Of a DNA stretch of 64,000 nt, positions 11,854 through 23,506 are shown piece by piece (positions within the stretch are counted from its first letter, which is position 1; every line of letters starts with the position of its first letter). The position numbers and the translations under genes were made by a program. Source of the DNA: Epiperipatus broadwayi (Eukaryota > Onychophora > Udeonychophora > Euonychophora > Peripatidae); assembly GCA_028023455.1 (NCBI GenBank), contig JAQFVV010000112.1, positions 2,852,001-2,916,000 on the forward strand, in the 5' to 3' direction. The notes beneath the pieces are model-generated. The model was not told the origin of the DNA, did not search any database, and worked only from the letters and a program-made list of their open reading frames with translations.

Positions 11854-12917
11854 AAAAATGTATTAATAGTTGAATATTTCAGTGAATTTGAATTAAATCT
11901 CACAAGGTGATATCTGAGATAGCTCAGGCTTAACAGAGGTCAATAAGAAAATAAATTATAATGTATTAAAAACTGCTATATAGAGAATAAATACAATAGC
12001 ACAAATTTATTAGTGAGTTTTCAATTGAGACAACGCTATAGATGAGAGTAAAAAAAAAAAAGAATGTAAAAATGACTGAAACTGACCCATTTAAAAAAAA
12101 TCTCAAATTGTGTAAAATATTATGAAAAAAAAATAGTAGGAATGTAAAGAAATGTGAGATTTTGGCAAGAAAAACTAAAAAAAAAAAAGAAGTCTTCAAA
12201 ATATAAACTGACACCCTAATATTGGAAAAAAAAACTGTTTCAACAGTATATGTGGAAGAGTTCTGCAATGAATATAGTATAATAAAGAATATGAAATTCT
12301 TATAACTCCTATAATTATGTAAACTTCTTTTAAATGAAAAGGTGAGTTATGCAAATAAGACTATACAGAACAAGAAAGTTCCATGAAATGGTGGATTTAT
12401 TATATATATTTTTTAAAAGAAGCAGATGAACAAATAGATAAATTGTTGAGCAAAACTGTATACTAAATATATAGATGGTAAAGATATTTATCAAATGCTT
12501 AGAAGAATACAATAGGAATATTGATAGTTATAGAGCTTTATTTTTACTTAGGTTTTGAATAAATATTAATTATGAGTTTGCCCGTGATGACTTCAAATTC
12601 AAAAAACAGCCTTTTTAAAAATGTTTTTATTTGATTAGCCTTTTACTGCAATGAGCTTACTTATGATGTTTAAGCTTCAAATAATTATTTCCATTTTTAT
12701 GTTTCTTTACGTGGCAGTTTGCAATGTTTTATTGTTTCCAATAATTATTTTTTTTACACATACTTACATGACTAAGTTCAAAACAGAGATAATGCCTTTT
12801 ATAGATTTTTGTAAGTCAGGATATACTTTTTGCCATTTGTTTTTGTAGCTTATATTTTAGGCTCAATTATATTACAGAAACATTGTTTTTTTTAATTCAT
12901 GATATATAATAATTTCA
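11854..12917. other. AT-rich spacer without recognised feature
   Basis: Homopolymer A and T runs only. The ORFs on either strand here (60-100 codons) are hydrophobic products of T-rich sequence and show no domain. Confidence 0.5.
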
Positions 12918-13265
12918 TGCAGTTTTCATTCATGCTTACTATGATGATTTTATGAAGCTTTCTTTCATGCATGAAATGATGTTTCTAAGTAGCTTTTAGT
13001 CATATAAAAGTGATGAGTTTATGGCACTTACATTCACGCATGAGATGATGATTTTATGCAGCTTCTATTCATGCTTGATACAATGATTCTATACAATAAC
13101 ATTCGTATACAAAATGACAATTCTGTGCAGCTTTTATTTGATATGTGAAGTAAAGATTCTATAGAACTTGCATTAATGCATAAGATGATGATTCTATGCA
13201 GATTTTATTCATGCATGAAGTGATAATTCTATATAAGTTTCATTCTTGCATGAAATGATGATTAA
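12918..13265 (+). repeat. Minisatellite, about 10 units of 35 bp
   Basis: Ten diverged units of 34-36 bp follow one another. Each has the plan TGCAGCTTTTATTCATGCAT then GAAATGATGATTCTA, with variants. The central TTCATGCATGAA is itself a palindrome. Divergence between neighbouring units is about 20-30% by eye, so the array is old. Confidence 0.85.
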
Positions 13266-13903
13266 TGGCTGGCTGGTTGTTAATAATTATGAAAGAGTAG
13301 TAAAAAATGATTGGTAAGAAAGCTATTCCACCTGACATTTCAAAAGCAGCATTGAGTAATAGTTTCATTGAACTTAAGTGTTAAGGTGAATTGTCTTTGA
13401 TGTCATTTCAGGCTAATACTTTCCCTTTCTTTCTAGAAATATATGGACTGTCTAATTTTATGCATTGGTGCTCTACTGTCTCACCTCTTCAATTATTTTG
13501 TAATTTCAGTAATTTCAGTAAATAAAATGTTTTTTTTTATTTTAATTTTTATTATTATAATATTTTATACTTATTTAATGCAAAACAAGTTTTTATCAAC
13601 AATTAGAGTCCACAATGTAATTAATTTAGGAATCTGTAAACACATATTTCTATTAGCAAAACATGTTCACAGATAAGCAAAATTTATGATATTTTCATGA
13701 AAACAGGTTAAGCAGATTTTTTTTTTTTTTAATTAATCTTAAAAATTTTAACACGTAGATAAATTCAATAAATACATTAGCTTATTTTTTTTCTTTTCCT
13801 TTTAAATAAAAAATAAAAAATATGTTGCATAGATAAATTTAACACCCTATTTTAATAAAGTTCAATTTTGTGTATGTTACTATTCTATAGACATCATTAT
13901 TGT

Positions 13904-13995
13904 ATTGTCCTGTGTGGATTAGTACAGTGGTAATGTGTCAGATTCTGGAGCATAAGGGGCTCAGATCAATCCCGATTGGCACTCGAACTTCTTAT
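13904..13995 (+). mobile_element. tRNA-derived SINE head, decayed
   Basis: A TGGATTAGTACAGTGG block (A-box-like) is followed about 35 bp later by GCTCAGATCAATCCC (B-box-like, compare GGTTCGAATCC) and then TTGGCAC. This spacing is that of an internal RNA polymerase III promoter. Text after the B box (GAACTTCTTATGAA) recurs at 53500 after a similar head, so both belong to one family. No tail is recognisable. Confidence 0.5.
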
Positions 13996-14204
13996 GAATC
14001 CCTTAGCATTAAAGCCATTCAATTATCAAATATATTATTACATCCTCAACTATTTAATTTAAGCACCCTTGAATGCTTTATAATCAATGAAATCATACTG
14101 TCATAACATTTATATGTGATAATTTTTTTCACCCAACAATTATTCAATAATTACATGTATTTAAAAAGTTTTTAAAATAATTGTGTTTTAATGATACTTA
14201 CTTT

Positions 14205-14575
14205 GAACCTATTTTTTGGATACTTAGTGTAAGAGAAATATAGAGACTATAGATGAAACATGAAGAGATGTAAGCTGGGGTTAACAAAGAAGGATAGAAA
14301 GTGAAATACATGATTAAGGATGCATACAGATTAACACTAATACCATCATTGGTATCTAAAAGAAAATAAACAAACAATTGAGCACTCAAACTGAAGCCAA
14401 AGGATTAATAAAAAACAACAATAAATATCTAGAAAGATGCTATATGTGAGATGAATGAATGAAGTAGAGAAGTTTGATGGTGTGGAAAAGGGAAGCTATG
14501 GGTTGGAGAAATTGAATTATATTGGGAGAGACTTTCAATCTGCAGTTCTTAACAATGATGGGAAAGATGAGTTTT
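14205..14575 (+). mobile_element. RTE-type LINE, 3' end fragment
   Basis: Plus-strand blocks line up with the 3' ends at 28.8-29.2 and 55.1-55.4 kb: GATAGAAAGTGAAATACATG, the ATATGTGAGATGAATGAATG block, then GGAGAGACTTTCAATCTGCAG and ACAATGATGGGAAAGATGA. It encodes the last conserved region after the RT thumb. It is badly frameshifted and has lost the GATGAT tail. Confidence 0.65.
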
Positions 14576-15067
14576 TATAATAAACTTTTATTAAATAACA
14601 TCAAGGAACAAATCAAGTTTAAATTACAGAAATTTATAAATTATATTTGATAGGGAGCTACCATATTAACATGAATTTCCAGATGTTTGGTAATTTTGGC
14701 TTATCTGATGAACAAAGTAGTTTGTGAAGTGAATGTACAGGCAAATGTCCTAAGTTTCTGCACTCTGGATGGTTGTAGTTTAGCAGAGTTGAGATTAGAG
14801 ATGCAGTGATCAAAGCCAAAAAAGAAAAACTTTAAAATGTATAATTATTTTAAATGATACTTAACATCAAAAAGTTCATATCAGGTTTATCAATATATCT
14901 ATATGCATATTGTGAAACTTGATAAAGTACCTCTTTTTGAATGGTTATAAAAATAAAGGAATGAAATAATCTCATTTACAAAGCCTTATTTTTTGTCATC
15001 AAAAAATAATTTTCACCAGTCCTCAACTCTCATACAATTTGTTATTTTGTTCCATGAGCAATAGAAA

Positions 15068-15172
15068 AGGATACAGTGTTGTAAAGCATTGGTGGCCTAG
15101 TGGTTAGCATAGCTGCCTTCCAAGCAGCTGGCCTGGATTTGCTTCCCAGTCAACACAGGATACAGTGTTGTA
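15068..15172 (+). mobile_element. Insertion of a tRNA copy with 16-bp target-site duplication
   Basis: The 16-mer AGGATACAGTGTTGTA occurs at 15068-15083 and again, identical, at 15157-15172, exactly flanking a 73-bp insert. A perfect duplication of this length is the mark of LINE-type target-primed reverse transcription. There is no poly-A or other tail between the tRNA and the downstream repeat, so this is a 'tailless' retrocopy. Confidence 0.85.
15086..15156 (+). pseudogene. tRNA-Gly(UCC) retropseudogene
   Basis: The 71 nt fold as a tRNA. The D arm is TGGCCTAGTGGTTAGCA. The anticodon arm is GCTGC-CTTCCAA-GCAGC with anticodon TCC (glycine). The T arm is CTGGA-TTTGCTT-CCCAG, with one weak pair. 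The acceptor strands GCATTGG and TCAACAC show two mismatches, where animal tRNA-Gly(UCC) has GC pairs; this is the pattern expected from CpG decay. The perfect 16-bp flanking repeats and stem damage favour a retropseudogene over a working gene. It still has A and B boxes. Confidence 0.8.
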
Positions 15173-15714
15173 TGGAACTTTTTATCAAGAAAAGAAAATA
15201 GAACTACCTCTTGATAAATTTATAAAGAAAACACCAGATACTAATCAATACAAGTGTTATTTATGTATACATTAAAAAATAAATACTTTAAAAACACTTT
15301 TTGATGTTTTTTTTTTTTTTTTTACATTGCTCTACAATTGTACATTTCAACTTTCATACACCTTTCAGGAAACAATTAGGTACAAAAGTCGAGGACCATC
15401 TGTATACATCTAATATATTTTTAAAACAATGCTTTTATTTATTTGATGACTAATGCACTAAAAAACAAACAATATATTTTTTTCTTGAACCACAATTTTA
15501 GTTGTAATTCTATAATTCATTAGTTTACTTTTCTTAAGAATTGTAATTGATGCTGGGTAAGAAAGGCTTAACATTGAAACAGATTTAATATAGTAGGCTT
15601 TCAAGATCTTTGTCACAATATTGTAATCATAGAAATGAATGAATAAATTGTGAGATGAATGTTTAATATAAGTATCATGTAAATTATATGCAAGTAAGCT
15701 TAAATGGCCCACTT

Positions 15715-16500
15715 TTCAGAATGGGAGTAGCAGGATTCTTTTTTAGCTATGGCATTGCCATTTTTGATATGCCAATGTCTTTTATTTTTTATTTTGCACC
15801 ATTCTTTTCCATATTTACAATGCTGGTTCAATAGGTTTCTTTGTTTGTCCAAGTTGGTTTTCATGCTCAAGAAATATGTTTGTGGTCTGGATTGTTTTTA
15901 GTTCTTTTGTATTAAATATTGGTGTTGGGACAGTCTTCTTGCAAGGCTAGCATGTGATTCTCAGAAACATATGTTGTTACAGTTAGCTTGATTGCACAGA
16001 ATATTATATATAGTATGGGGAGTTAGTTCAGAGGTCAGTTTATCTTTGGAATTGTATATCAGATGTTTGAAAATGGGTGGAGTTTGAAGGCTAATTCTGT
16101 ATGATTCTGAACAACTTTTATTCATACTTTGAGAAATGTTAGGGGTATAGGGGAAGGATAGCAAGAATTTGATATCAGTTGTCATGGGTCTAGATCTAAT
16201 TTTGGCATAAAATCTGTTAAGGATAGTGATAAGTGTCTTGTATTTTTATCCAGCTCAGCATAATTCATTGATATATTTTTCTATGTTGGATTTTCAGTCA
16301 GATTCTAGCTTGCTCAGATTGAAATTTCTGTGTAGAATCATTTTCAGATTGGCATATTGGTGTAAATTAGGAGCTATAGATCTGGAATGTATTGTGCCTA
16401 TGATTTTAATAGGTTTAATACTATTTTATAGTTTAATTGTGTGACGACATGTTGGATATATGAGGAACTTGATTCCTTTCAATGGGTCTTATATATAACT
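15715..16500 (-). mobile_element. Penelope-like element, decayed C-terminal half
   Basis: Minus-strand text between about 16185 and 15961 reads KFLLSFPYTPNISQSMNK, then YRISLQTPPIFKHLIYNSKDK, PHTIYNILCNQANC. This is collinear with LPYIPKVSQQI, FRTPPNSNRLINNSKD and QVIYSMSCPQAGC in the PLE at 21.5-22.5 kb. Downstream (15720-15960) a frameshifted stretch with NLDKQRNLLNQHC and KIKNKRHWHIKNGNAIAKK would cover the endonuclease. The RT core is lost or unreadable. Confidence 0.65.
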
Positions 16501-18097
16501 TTAAATAAAATTGTGGGGCACCCATGAATTAATTAATTCCAGCAGTAATAGAATAGGTTTATTACAAACTGCATTCTGTGAATCAATTTATGGATATTTA
16601 TCTATTGAACATCACTTATAATTATGATCTGTTGTGAATGTAGCATAATATATAGCTTGTCAATACTGTTTAGCTGCAGACTCCTGAAATATTGTATTAG
16701 CATTGATACTGAACAAGTGTACAAAATTAGAAGAAAATCTGTTGGATAGAAGTATATTAAACCAAATAAACAGATGGAAGATGATAAATACAATCATTTA
16801 AAAATAATCACCTTCCATCCAGGGATCTTAGATTTCAAGTCACTCTATCATGCTATTAACTATTCAAGGTTTTTGATGTTCTTCATTGAGATTTAGATCA
16901 ATATTAGATAAACTACTGTAGAGCATAAATCCATATGTTGGACATTGATTAAAATGTGCTGATTTGCTAAGGATTTTTTAAATCTGATTCTGATGATATG
17001 AATTTTCCTATTTCAAAAACTTTTCCAAGTGCTGTTTCATTTGCAAAGACTTCAATCTAAATTTACAATAGTCAGTTAAAGTTAATGTGAAAGTAGTAGG
17101 AAACTGGTCTTTTAATAATTTTATGCAGTGCAAAGGCTTCTCCAATAACTCCCCCAATGAGGTCAATGAAACAGAACACAACAATCATCAGCCATTCTAA
17201 TTACTAAGTAGTGAGAGTTTGAACATTTCCCCCATTTTTGCTTTTACCTTCTAGCAAAGAATAATCAGTTATCCATTTATTAATCAATATTGGATGTTCA
17301 TTGGATTGGTTCATTAAAAAAATTCCAAGTCTAAAATTTTTTTAATGGCCTGAATTTGAATCCAGATCACAAACATGGTAGGCAGATGAACTATCATTGT
17401 ATTAGCGCATAAATGAACATTTGTTTTGCGGTCGATGTAGCTTGGTAATTTATTTTGATGATGTGTCATTTTCAGAGTGATGTCAGCCTTCATTAAAAAT
17501 CAAACCTGGAATTTATATGTATTTGCAATTAGTAACCATCTTCCATATATAATGAAATAAAAAACTCTAAGGATTTGAACCTAAATTAGTTTGCTTTCAT
17601 AGTAATATAAATCTGTCTCCAGTAAGTAGGGTAAAGGATGCTAGTATTGGAAACATATTAGTAAGCCTATGAGAAAGTCATGTGATCCGGTTGGTGGTAT
17701 TAATCTTTTGAAAAGCTGTTTTATTTTTTACCCACTTTTTTTTTTTTTAGAGATGTTTGCATTTTTACTCAAAAATTTATAGTCCATAGATAAAATATTA
17801 TGAAAGAATTAGATATATAATAATTAATAGTGCTTTTTCAAATAACGTATATTTATTTATTGGTAGTAATAAATTTTCTTCCAATCATGTTTAGGCTATA
17901 TATACATAAAATATTTGAAATACAGGTATTCTTAATATACCTGGAGCCTAATTGTAAATATAGAGGATTTGAACTCAGACTTTTCAACCACCCTTCAACT
18001 ATCCATACTATCTCAGTGGTGGGTGCTCAAAAGTCTGAGCTCAAAGCCCCTATAGTTACACATATATAGTAATACAATATTTTAATGGATTTTTTTT
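16500..18097. other. Mostly unassigned spacer
   Basis: No coding homology. Near 17920-18070 one stretch (GGATTTGAACTCAGACTTTT, CTATCCATACTATCTC) matches the arm ends of the foldback family at 19.4-20.5 and 32-34 kb, so a fragment of that repeat lies here. The rest is unrecognised. Confidence 0.4.
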
Positions 18098-18630
18098 ATG
18101 GAAATCTTGAATGTGTGGAGTTATCCATTTAAATAAACTTAATTAAAAAGCACTTAATCTAGAACAACTGCTTGAAGCCAAGAGAAAAAGTAAACTGACA
18201 GACTGATGCATCCAAAAGGAGGATCATCTTTTAAATATCACTCTAGATCTAATATAGAGATCAAAGTACTGCAGTTTACATTTATAGGTGTAAGAAATCA
18301 AAGCATAACAAACTTCTTCAATTTTCTTACTTTATTTCCATAAAAAAATCCAATAAAAATATCATGTAACCTATCAGTGGAGGGTTTATTATATAGTAAG
18401 AAAATTAAAAAAGATTATTATACTTTGATTTCTTACACCTATAAATATAAACTATAGAACTTTGATCTCTATATTAGATCTAGAGTGACTTTTAAAATAT
18501 GATACTTCTTTTGAGTGCACCATTCTGTCAGTTTACTTTGACTCTTGGCCTGGGATAGTTGTTCTAGGTTAAATGCTTTGTAATTAAGTTGCTTTAAATG
18601 GATAACTTCACACATTCAAGATTTCCATAT
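18098..18630. repeat. 530-bp hairpin
   Basis: The left end ATGGAAATCTTGAATGTGTG (18099-18118) faces its near-perfect complement at 18609-18628. Matching blocks run inward: GTTATCCATTTAAA, the CAGTTTACTTT block, TCTAGATCTAATATAGAGAT and GGTGTAAGAAATCAAAG. The loop is about 90 bp near 18320-18400. No coding capacity. Confidence 0.85.
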
Positions 18631-19439
18631 ATATACATATCAGGAATGAAGCATACATGTACTGAATGGAATGAGTGCTTCCATGGAAAAAATCACTAAA
18701 ACTTTCAAAAGCTGTAATTTAAATTCAATTTTAAAAAATCGTTTTCTATTTTTTTTACCAATAGTTAAATTGTTTTTATATAAGGAAAGATTGAACTTGA
18801 CTAATGCATTCCTGTAGATTATAAGAAGTTCAAACAATTTACAATTAAAACTTTTAGGAATGCTAAAAGGATTTGAAAGATAAAAATATATTGATAATAT
18901 CTTCTCTAATTTACAAATAAGAGAGTTTCAGATTTTTCTAGATGTGTGTAATATATACATATTAGGTGCTATTATGTAAAAATTGTTGTGACAAGTGAAA
19001 TAAATACATTATAAAAAAAGAAGAAGTGTGCTTCCGTTCCTAAAAAAGTCATGCTTCATCACTGATATATATATATAATATTTAAATATATGTATCACTG
19101 ATATATATATATAATATTTAAATACATGTATATTGACTATAAATGTAAATCTATTATTATATAGTGCTGAAAATTTTGAAATTGTTATATTGGAAGTCAA
19201 ACTCTGATAATGCACTATTACTTTAAATATTCTAAATCTCTGTGCACTCACATGTCAGTAAGAGTTTAAAAAACTTAAGCAAATCACTTAAATTTAGAGT
19301 GTATTTCTATAAATACACCAACTTTCACTGACTATGCTAAATCAGGGCTCAAGTCTAATGTTTGCCTGATGTTATAATCAAATTTTCAAATTCCGATCTA
19401 AGAACTATGTATATTGACTATACTAAATTTAATGTAATT

Positions 19440-20460
19440 ATAAGGGACTTGAAATCATACTTTCAAATTCCATATAGCTATCCAATCCATCTTATACAAC
19501 TAACACACATGACTACAAATATGTGAAAAAAATAAATGACCTCCAATACACGTTTCATGCTGAAACAGCAGTCATCAATTGGTTCAGATCACTACCTTCC
19601 ACACATATATACAACCAGTGCTCAGTTTATATTAAAATAACAAATCTTCAAACTTTAATGGACAAGCTTCAATCTTCTTCATTCTCCAACTCTTCGGCCA
19701 TCCATATCATTAAAAATCTGAACATGGAATGCTCAAAGTCCTTATTGATGCCAATATTATTGTCATTACCATGTTGACCTTAAACCAGTTTGACCTCTCA
19801 CACACAGGACCTTAATATGTCCATTTAATTACACAGAAGAGAGATAGACAGAATACAGGCTAAATATATAATATTTAAATACATATATATTGTTTATACA
19901 AAACTTAAAGTAATTACAAGGCACCTGAACTCAGACTTTTAAACACCCTAAAGTTATCAAACTTATCTTATACAACTGATACACATGACCACACACATGT
20001 GAAAAAATAAATAATCTCCAATACTCATATTTTGTGCTGAACCAGCAGTGATCAGTTGGTTTAGCCTGCATTTTGCACCACCCCTCTTCTGTATAATCAA
20101 GTGGACATATTAAGGTCCTATGGGTGAGGGATCAGATTGTCTTAAAGTCAACATGGGTATGACAATAATATTGACATCAACAAGGGTTTTGAGCATTCCA
20201 GCCTCAGATTTTCAATGATATGGATGACTGAAGAGTTGAAAGAAGATTGAAGCTTGTCCATTAAAGTTTGAAGATTTGCTATCTTACTATAAACTGAGCA
20301 CTGATTATATATGTGTGTGGAATATGATGATCTGGACTAACTGATGAATGCTGATTCACACAAAATAAGTTTATTGAGAATCATTTATCTTTTTCACATG
20401 CAAGTGGTTATGTGTATCAGTTGTATAGGATGGATTGGATAGCTGTAGAGAGTTTTATAT
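19440..20460. repeat. Foldback family F, inverted pair 1
   Basis: Left arm 19440-19822 and right arm 20098-20460 are inverted copies of about 370 bp (roughly 80% by eye). Shared landmarks are CTTTAATGGACAAGCTTCAA, ATAAACTGAGCACTG (inverted on the left), TGCTCAAAGTCC/GAGCATTCC and AGGACCTTAATATGTCC. The spacer (19823-20097) holds a further partial arm in left-arm orientation (ACACATGACCACACACATGT, then GAACCAGCAGTGATCAGTTG). There is no ORF with recognisable domains. The same family recurs at 32-34 kb. Confidence 0.8.
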
Positions 20461-21295
20461 ATAAGCTATTTCGTGGAATTAAGAAGTGAATATTTATTAA
20501 GACAATTTTCTTAAAGAATCACTTAAATAACCTTGTAAATATTTCCCACTTTTTGTTATAACAATGCCATTTACTTTGTCAGATAAAAAATAGCCCAAAA
20601 TAGATTGGCAGTGATGTAATAAAAGGGGAGTGTTATTCATAAGTTTATTTAAATGACACTTTGGGGATCTTGTTTGTAATTTTTTTTAGTAATATATTCT
20701 GGCTTGTTTGTTTTGTGAAATAGATTTATATCTTTAATGTTACATATTTAATAAGCTATAAAATTATTTACATGATCATTAAATATTGGTAAAATATGTA
20801 TAAGCTTTAATATATACTTTCACCAATATCTATGTTAAACATATCATTTGTGTACCACATTGCTTGTTCTTTATATTTCACACTTTCAAATAAATAATTG
20901 ATGGACACCAATTCTTTTAATTGATCTAACTTATATATGTCTTTTAAATATTATCATCATTGTTCAGAATTTATAATACTTTATAATACTATGAAATACT
21001 TTGAAAAGAAAAGTAAGGGAAAAAATTAGAAGATTGTTTGAAGTATTAAGTGTTGGTTTTATATCATACTTTCTAACAATTCAATTAACAGGCATTTACA
21101 TTCTGAACACATCAAATACTGATAGCCATCTTTAAAAAAAATATTCCTAATTTACTTATTATCCAGAAAATAAATTTTAAATTAGATTAAAAATCTAAAT
21201 ATCATTTCTTATTAATTCCAAATGTGGGAATATATTCATTAAACATCATTTCCTTTTCTTTCCATATGCACTTTATCAAAGTATTCTCACAATCA
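20461..21295. other. AT-rich spacer without recognised feature
   Basis: No homology or structured repeat was recognised. Confidence 0.5.
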
Positions 21296-22506
21296 AAGTT
21301 TATTATAATAAAGCTATAGCCTAAAAACGATTTACTCGCTGACGAAGAAGCTTCCAAATAAACAAAACAAATTTCGCTTAAAACTATTAAATGGGCCAAG
21401 CACTTTCGAGGTTTGCCCTCATATTCATGGCTGACGAAAGTAATAAATCTTTACATAGTGTTATTAAATAACAAATATGCAAATATAAATGCAAATCAGT
21501 TTGACCATTTTTTTGAAATGGAAAAACACGTGTCACGTCTATTGATAGAATTGTTGTCGCAAACAATAAAGAACGCCTCTTTGATCTTTCTTTTACAGTC
21601 GTTGGTTTCAGGGCATACAATCCTGGGGTTGCCTGGTTCGAACACATGGCCAGTCTGCTTTTCATGTTCCAGAAATATTGAAAAGTTATCGCTGTTCTTT
21701 TTTGCTCTTCTATAGGTATACAAGTGTTGAGCAGCTCTGTTGTGAACAGTGGCCTTAGTTTCCCCATAGTATATGGCTTTGCATCCGGCCTGTGGACATG
21801 ACATGCTGTAAATCACCTGGGGTGTTTGAGATGGGTCTGTTCTATCCTTTGAATTATTAATGAGTCTGTTAGAATTAGGGGGAGTACGAAAACCAATCTT
21901 AAATTCCCCAGTTAAAGTCTTTATTATCTGTTGTGATACTTTGGGAATATAAGGGAGTGTAATTTGAGGCTTATTCTTATTTTTGTGGTTAGCTATTAGT
22001 TTACTGTGAAATTGCTTAATTTTCTTTGCAATTGATCTGTAGCTGAAACCTACGCTAAGCAAATCTTTTATATAAATTGCGATGTTGGTCTTTCTATCGG
22101 CTTCAAATTTACATAAATTTTGATTTCTAAATAAAAATGCATTGAGCCCTGCGAATTTATGTGCAGTAGGTGACATGGATTTCGGGTGAGTAAAGCCTTG
22201 GATCTCAAAGAGTTTAACTATCATACTATAATGCAGATCTCTGTTTTCTCTATGGACCAGCAAATCCAAATATTTAAGCTTCTGCCCTTCGTTCTCCCAA
22301 GTGGTGTTTATGATCAATTTAGATTGTAGTTGTAATTCATTTTGAATATTGACAATTACATTTTTTGGTGCTGCCATAAATACATCGTCTACATAGTGCA
22401 CGTAAATTAATCCAGCAATGTTAGCAGTGTGTTTAACAATAGTATGTTTTTCAAAAAAGTTTAATAAAGCTACAATTTTCATGGACAAATTATGTTGAAT
22501 GTACAT
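21296..22506 (-). mobile_element. Penelope-like element, 5'-truncated
   Basis: This is the best preserved PLE here. It consists of the C-terminal part of the RT plus GIY-YIG endonuclease (ORF 21496-22506) and about 200 bp of 3' non-coding sequence. It is cut off upstream of the RT palm. The 5' junction falls beside an AT/GT microsatellite and a 400-bp hairpin (22672-23074). CpGs are much better kept than in neighbouring repeats, which suggests a younger insertion. Confidence 0.85.
21496..22506 (-). CDS. Penelope-like reverse transcriptase/GIY-YIG endonuclease, partial (336 codons)
   Basis: PLE proteins copy RNA at a nicked or telomere-like DNA end; they join a telomerase-like RT to a GIY-YIG nuclease. 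Here residues about 30-45 hold the RT catalytic box YVHYVDDVF (motif C, both aspartates intact). KLKYLDLLVHRE (about 85-96) is the following conserved block. PYIPKVSQQI, then FRTPPNSNRLINNSKD, lead to the cysteines SCPQAGC just before IYYGETKATVHNRAAQHL (GIY-YIG with the catalytic Arg), the His of EHEKQTGH, and the Glu of KRKIKEAFFI. The frame is uninterrupted but lacks the RT fingers and motifs A/B, so the enzyme is incomplete. The first Met is simply the first in frame after the truncation. Confidence 0.85.
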   Translation of the reverse strand: MYIQHNLSMKIVALLNFFEKHTIVKHTANIAGLIYVHYVDDVFMAAPKNVIVNIQNELQLQSKLIINTTWENEGQKLKYLDLLVHRENRDLHYSMIVKLFEIQGFTHPKSMSPTAHKFAGLNAFLFRNQNLCKFEADRKTNIAIYIKDLLSVGFSYRSIAKKIKQFHSKLIANHKNKNKPQITLPYIPKVSQQIIKTLTGEFKIGFRTPPNSNRLINNSKDRTDPSQTPQVIYSMSCPQAGCKAIYYGETKATVHNRAAQHLYTYRRAKKNSDNFSIFLEHEKQTGHVFEPGNPRIVCPETNDCKRKIKEAFFIVCDNNSINRRDTCFSISKKWSN

Positions 22507-22635
22507 CTGTGGTTATCTATATATGGTATTTTGTGGTATTGCTTATCATGTGTTTAAATTAAATAAAATGTCCATTCTGAATAATTATTTGTACAATATA
22601 CCATCAGTATTATACTTTATTATTTTTATTACAAT

Positions 22636-22636
<1 letters not shown>

Positions 22637-22666
<30 letters not shown>
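22637..22666 (+). repeat. AT/GT dinucleotide microsatellite
   Basis: A run of TA repeats passes directly into GTGTGT. Confidence 0.9.
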
Positions 22667-22671
22667 AATCT

Positions 22672-23074
22672 TATAATTGAATATTTATAAATACAATAAC
22701 TAGATATATGTAAAGTATAACTTTAAAAACTTTATCCAGTTGAGGGTTTTCAACTATCCTCATAATCTTTGTCAACTAATATACTGAAAGGCTAACATTC
22801 CCACAATTCCATGATATTAATGTTTGCTGCCTGTCTGTTTATTAAGTCTTGTTCGTATTTGTATATTAATATAGTTTTCTTCACTTTCCTTTTGATGTTA
22901 AGATCACAGAATTGTGGGAAGGTTAGCCTTTCAAAGTATTAGTTGACAAAGACTAGGAGGATAGTCAAAAGCACTCCTAAGTGGATAAAAAATTTTAAAG
23001 TTATACTTTACATATATCTAATTACTGTCTTTACATATATCTAATTACTGTATTTATAAATATTCAATTATAAA
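22672..23074. repeat. 400-bp hairpin
   Basis: The left arm (AATTGAATATTTATAAATAC, 22676-22695; TATGTAAAGTATAACTTTAA) is inverted at 22993-23072. Inward matching includes TTGACTATCCTCC-like text and AAGGCTAACATTCCCACAAT versus its complement near 22915. The right arm carries a tandem duplication of about 22 bp (CTTTACATATATCTAATTAC twice, 23006-23050). Loop near 22830-22890. Confidence 0.8.
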
Positions 23075-23107
23075 TTACATATATTGGTTTGAAGGAATAC
23101 AGACATC

Positions 23108-23113
<6 letters not shown>

Positions 23114-23153
<40 letters not shown>
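23114..23153 (+). repeat. (AT)n microsatellite
   Basis: About 20 uninterrupted AT units. Confidence 0.95.
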
Positions 23154-23155
<2 letters not shown>

Positions 23156-23473
23156 TACATGTATAGTGTGTATATTTAAGCTAGATATAATTAGAGGGGA
23201 TATTATAATAGTTGCAGAGGCACTGGAAACAATGGTTTATAACAATGTTAAAGTTCCAGTAATAGACAAAACAGGTATATAAAATTGGGAAAAAATAAGT
23301 CAGAAAATCTTCAGAATAATGTTTTTTTAAAAAATTCTTCCAAATAGAAGAATTTGGCAGAAACAAGTATTACAACATTTTATTCAGTATTTTATTTAAA
23401 ATAGTTCATTTTAAATATTTATTTTAAATAAATATTTTATTAAAATATTTACAATATTCTATTCATCACTCAG

Positions 23474-23506
23474 TTGATGGCTTATGTGAACAAACCGAAA
23501 CATTGA
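23474..23506 (+). ncRNA. Hammerhead-like core, decayed
   Basis: TTGATGG, then GCTT...AAACC able to pair almost fully, then GAAACATTG. This has the order CUGAUGA - stem II - GAAAC - NUH of a hammerhead ribozyme, with two core changes (first C to T, last A missing or G). Host repeat unknown. Confidence 0.35.

Noticed and set aside
21339-21437. Two CTGACGA heptamers next to the 21-22.5 kb PLE
   Set aside because: They match the hammerhead CUGANGA box but no GAAA box or stem II follows at the right distance, and the minus-strand GAGGG...CCTCGAAA segment lacks the CUGA part.
21387-21767. 126-codon minus-strand ORF overlapping the PLE
   Set aside because: Shadow frame of the PLE coding region and its 3' flank.
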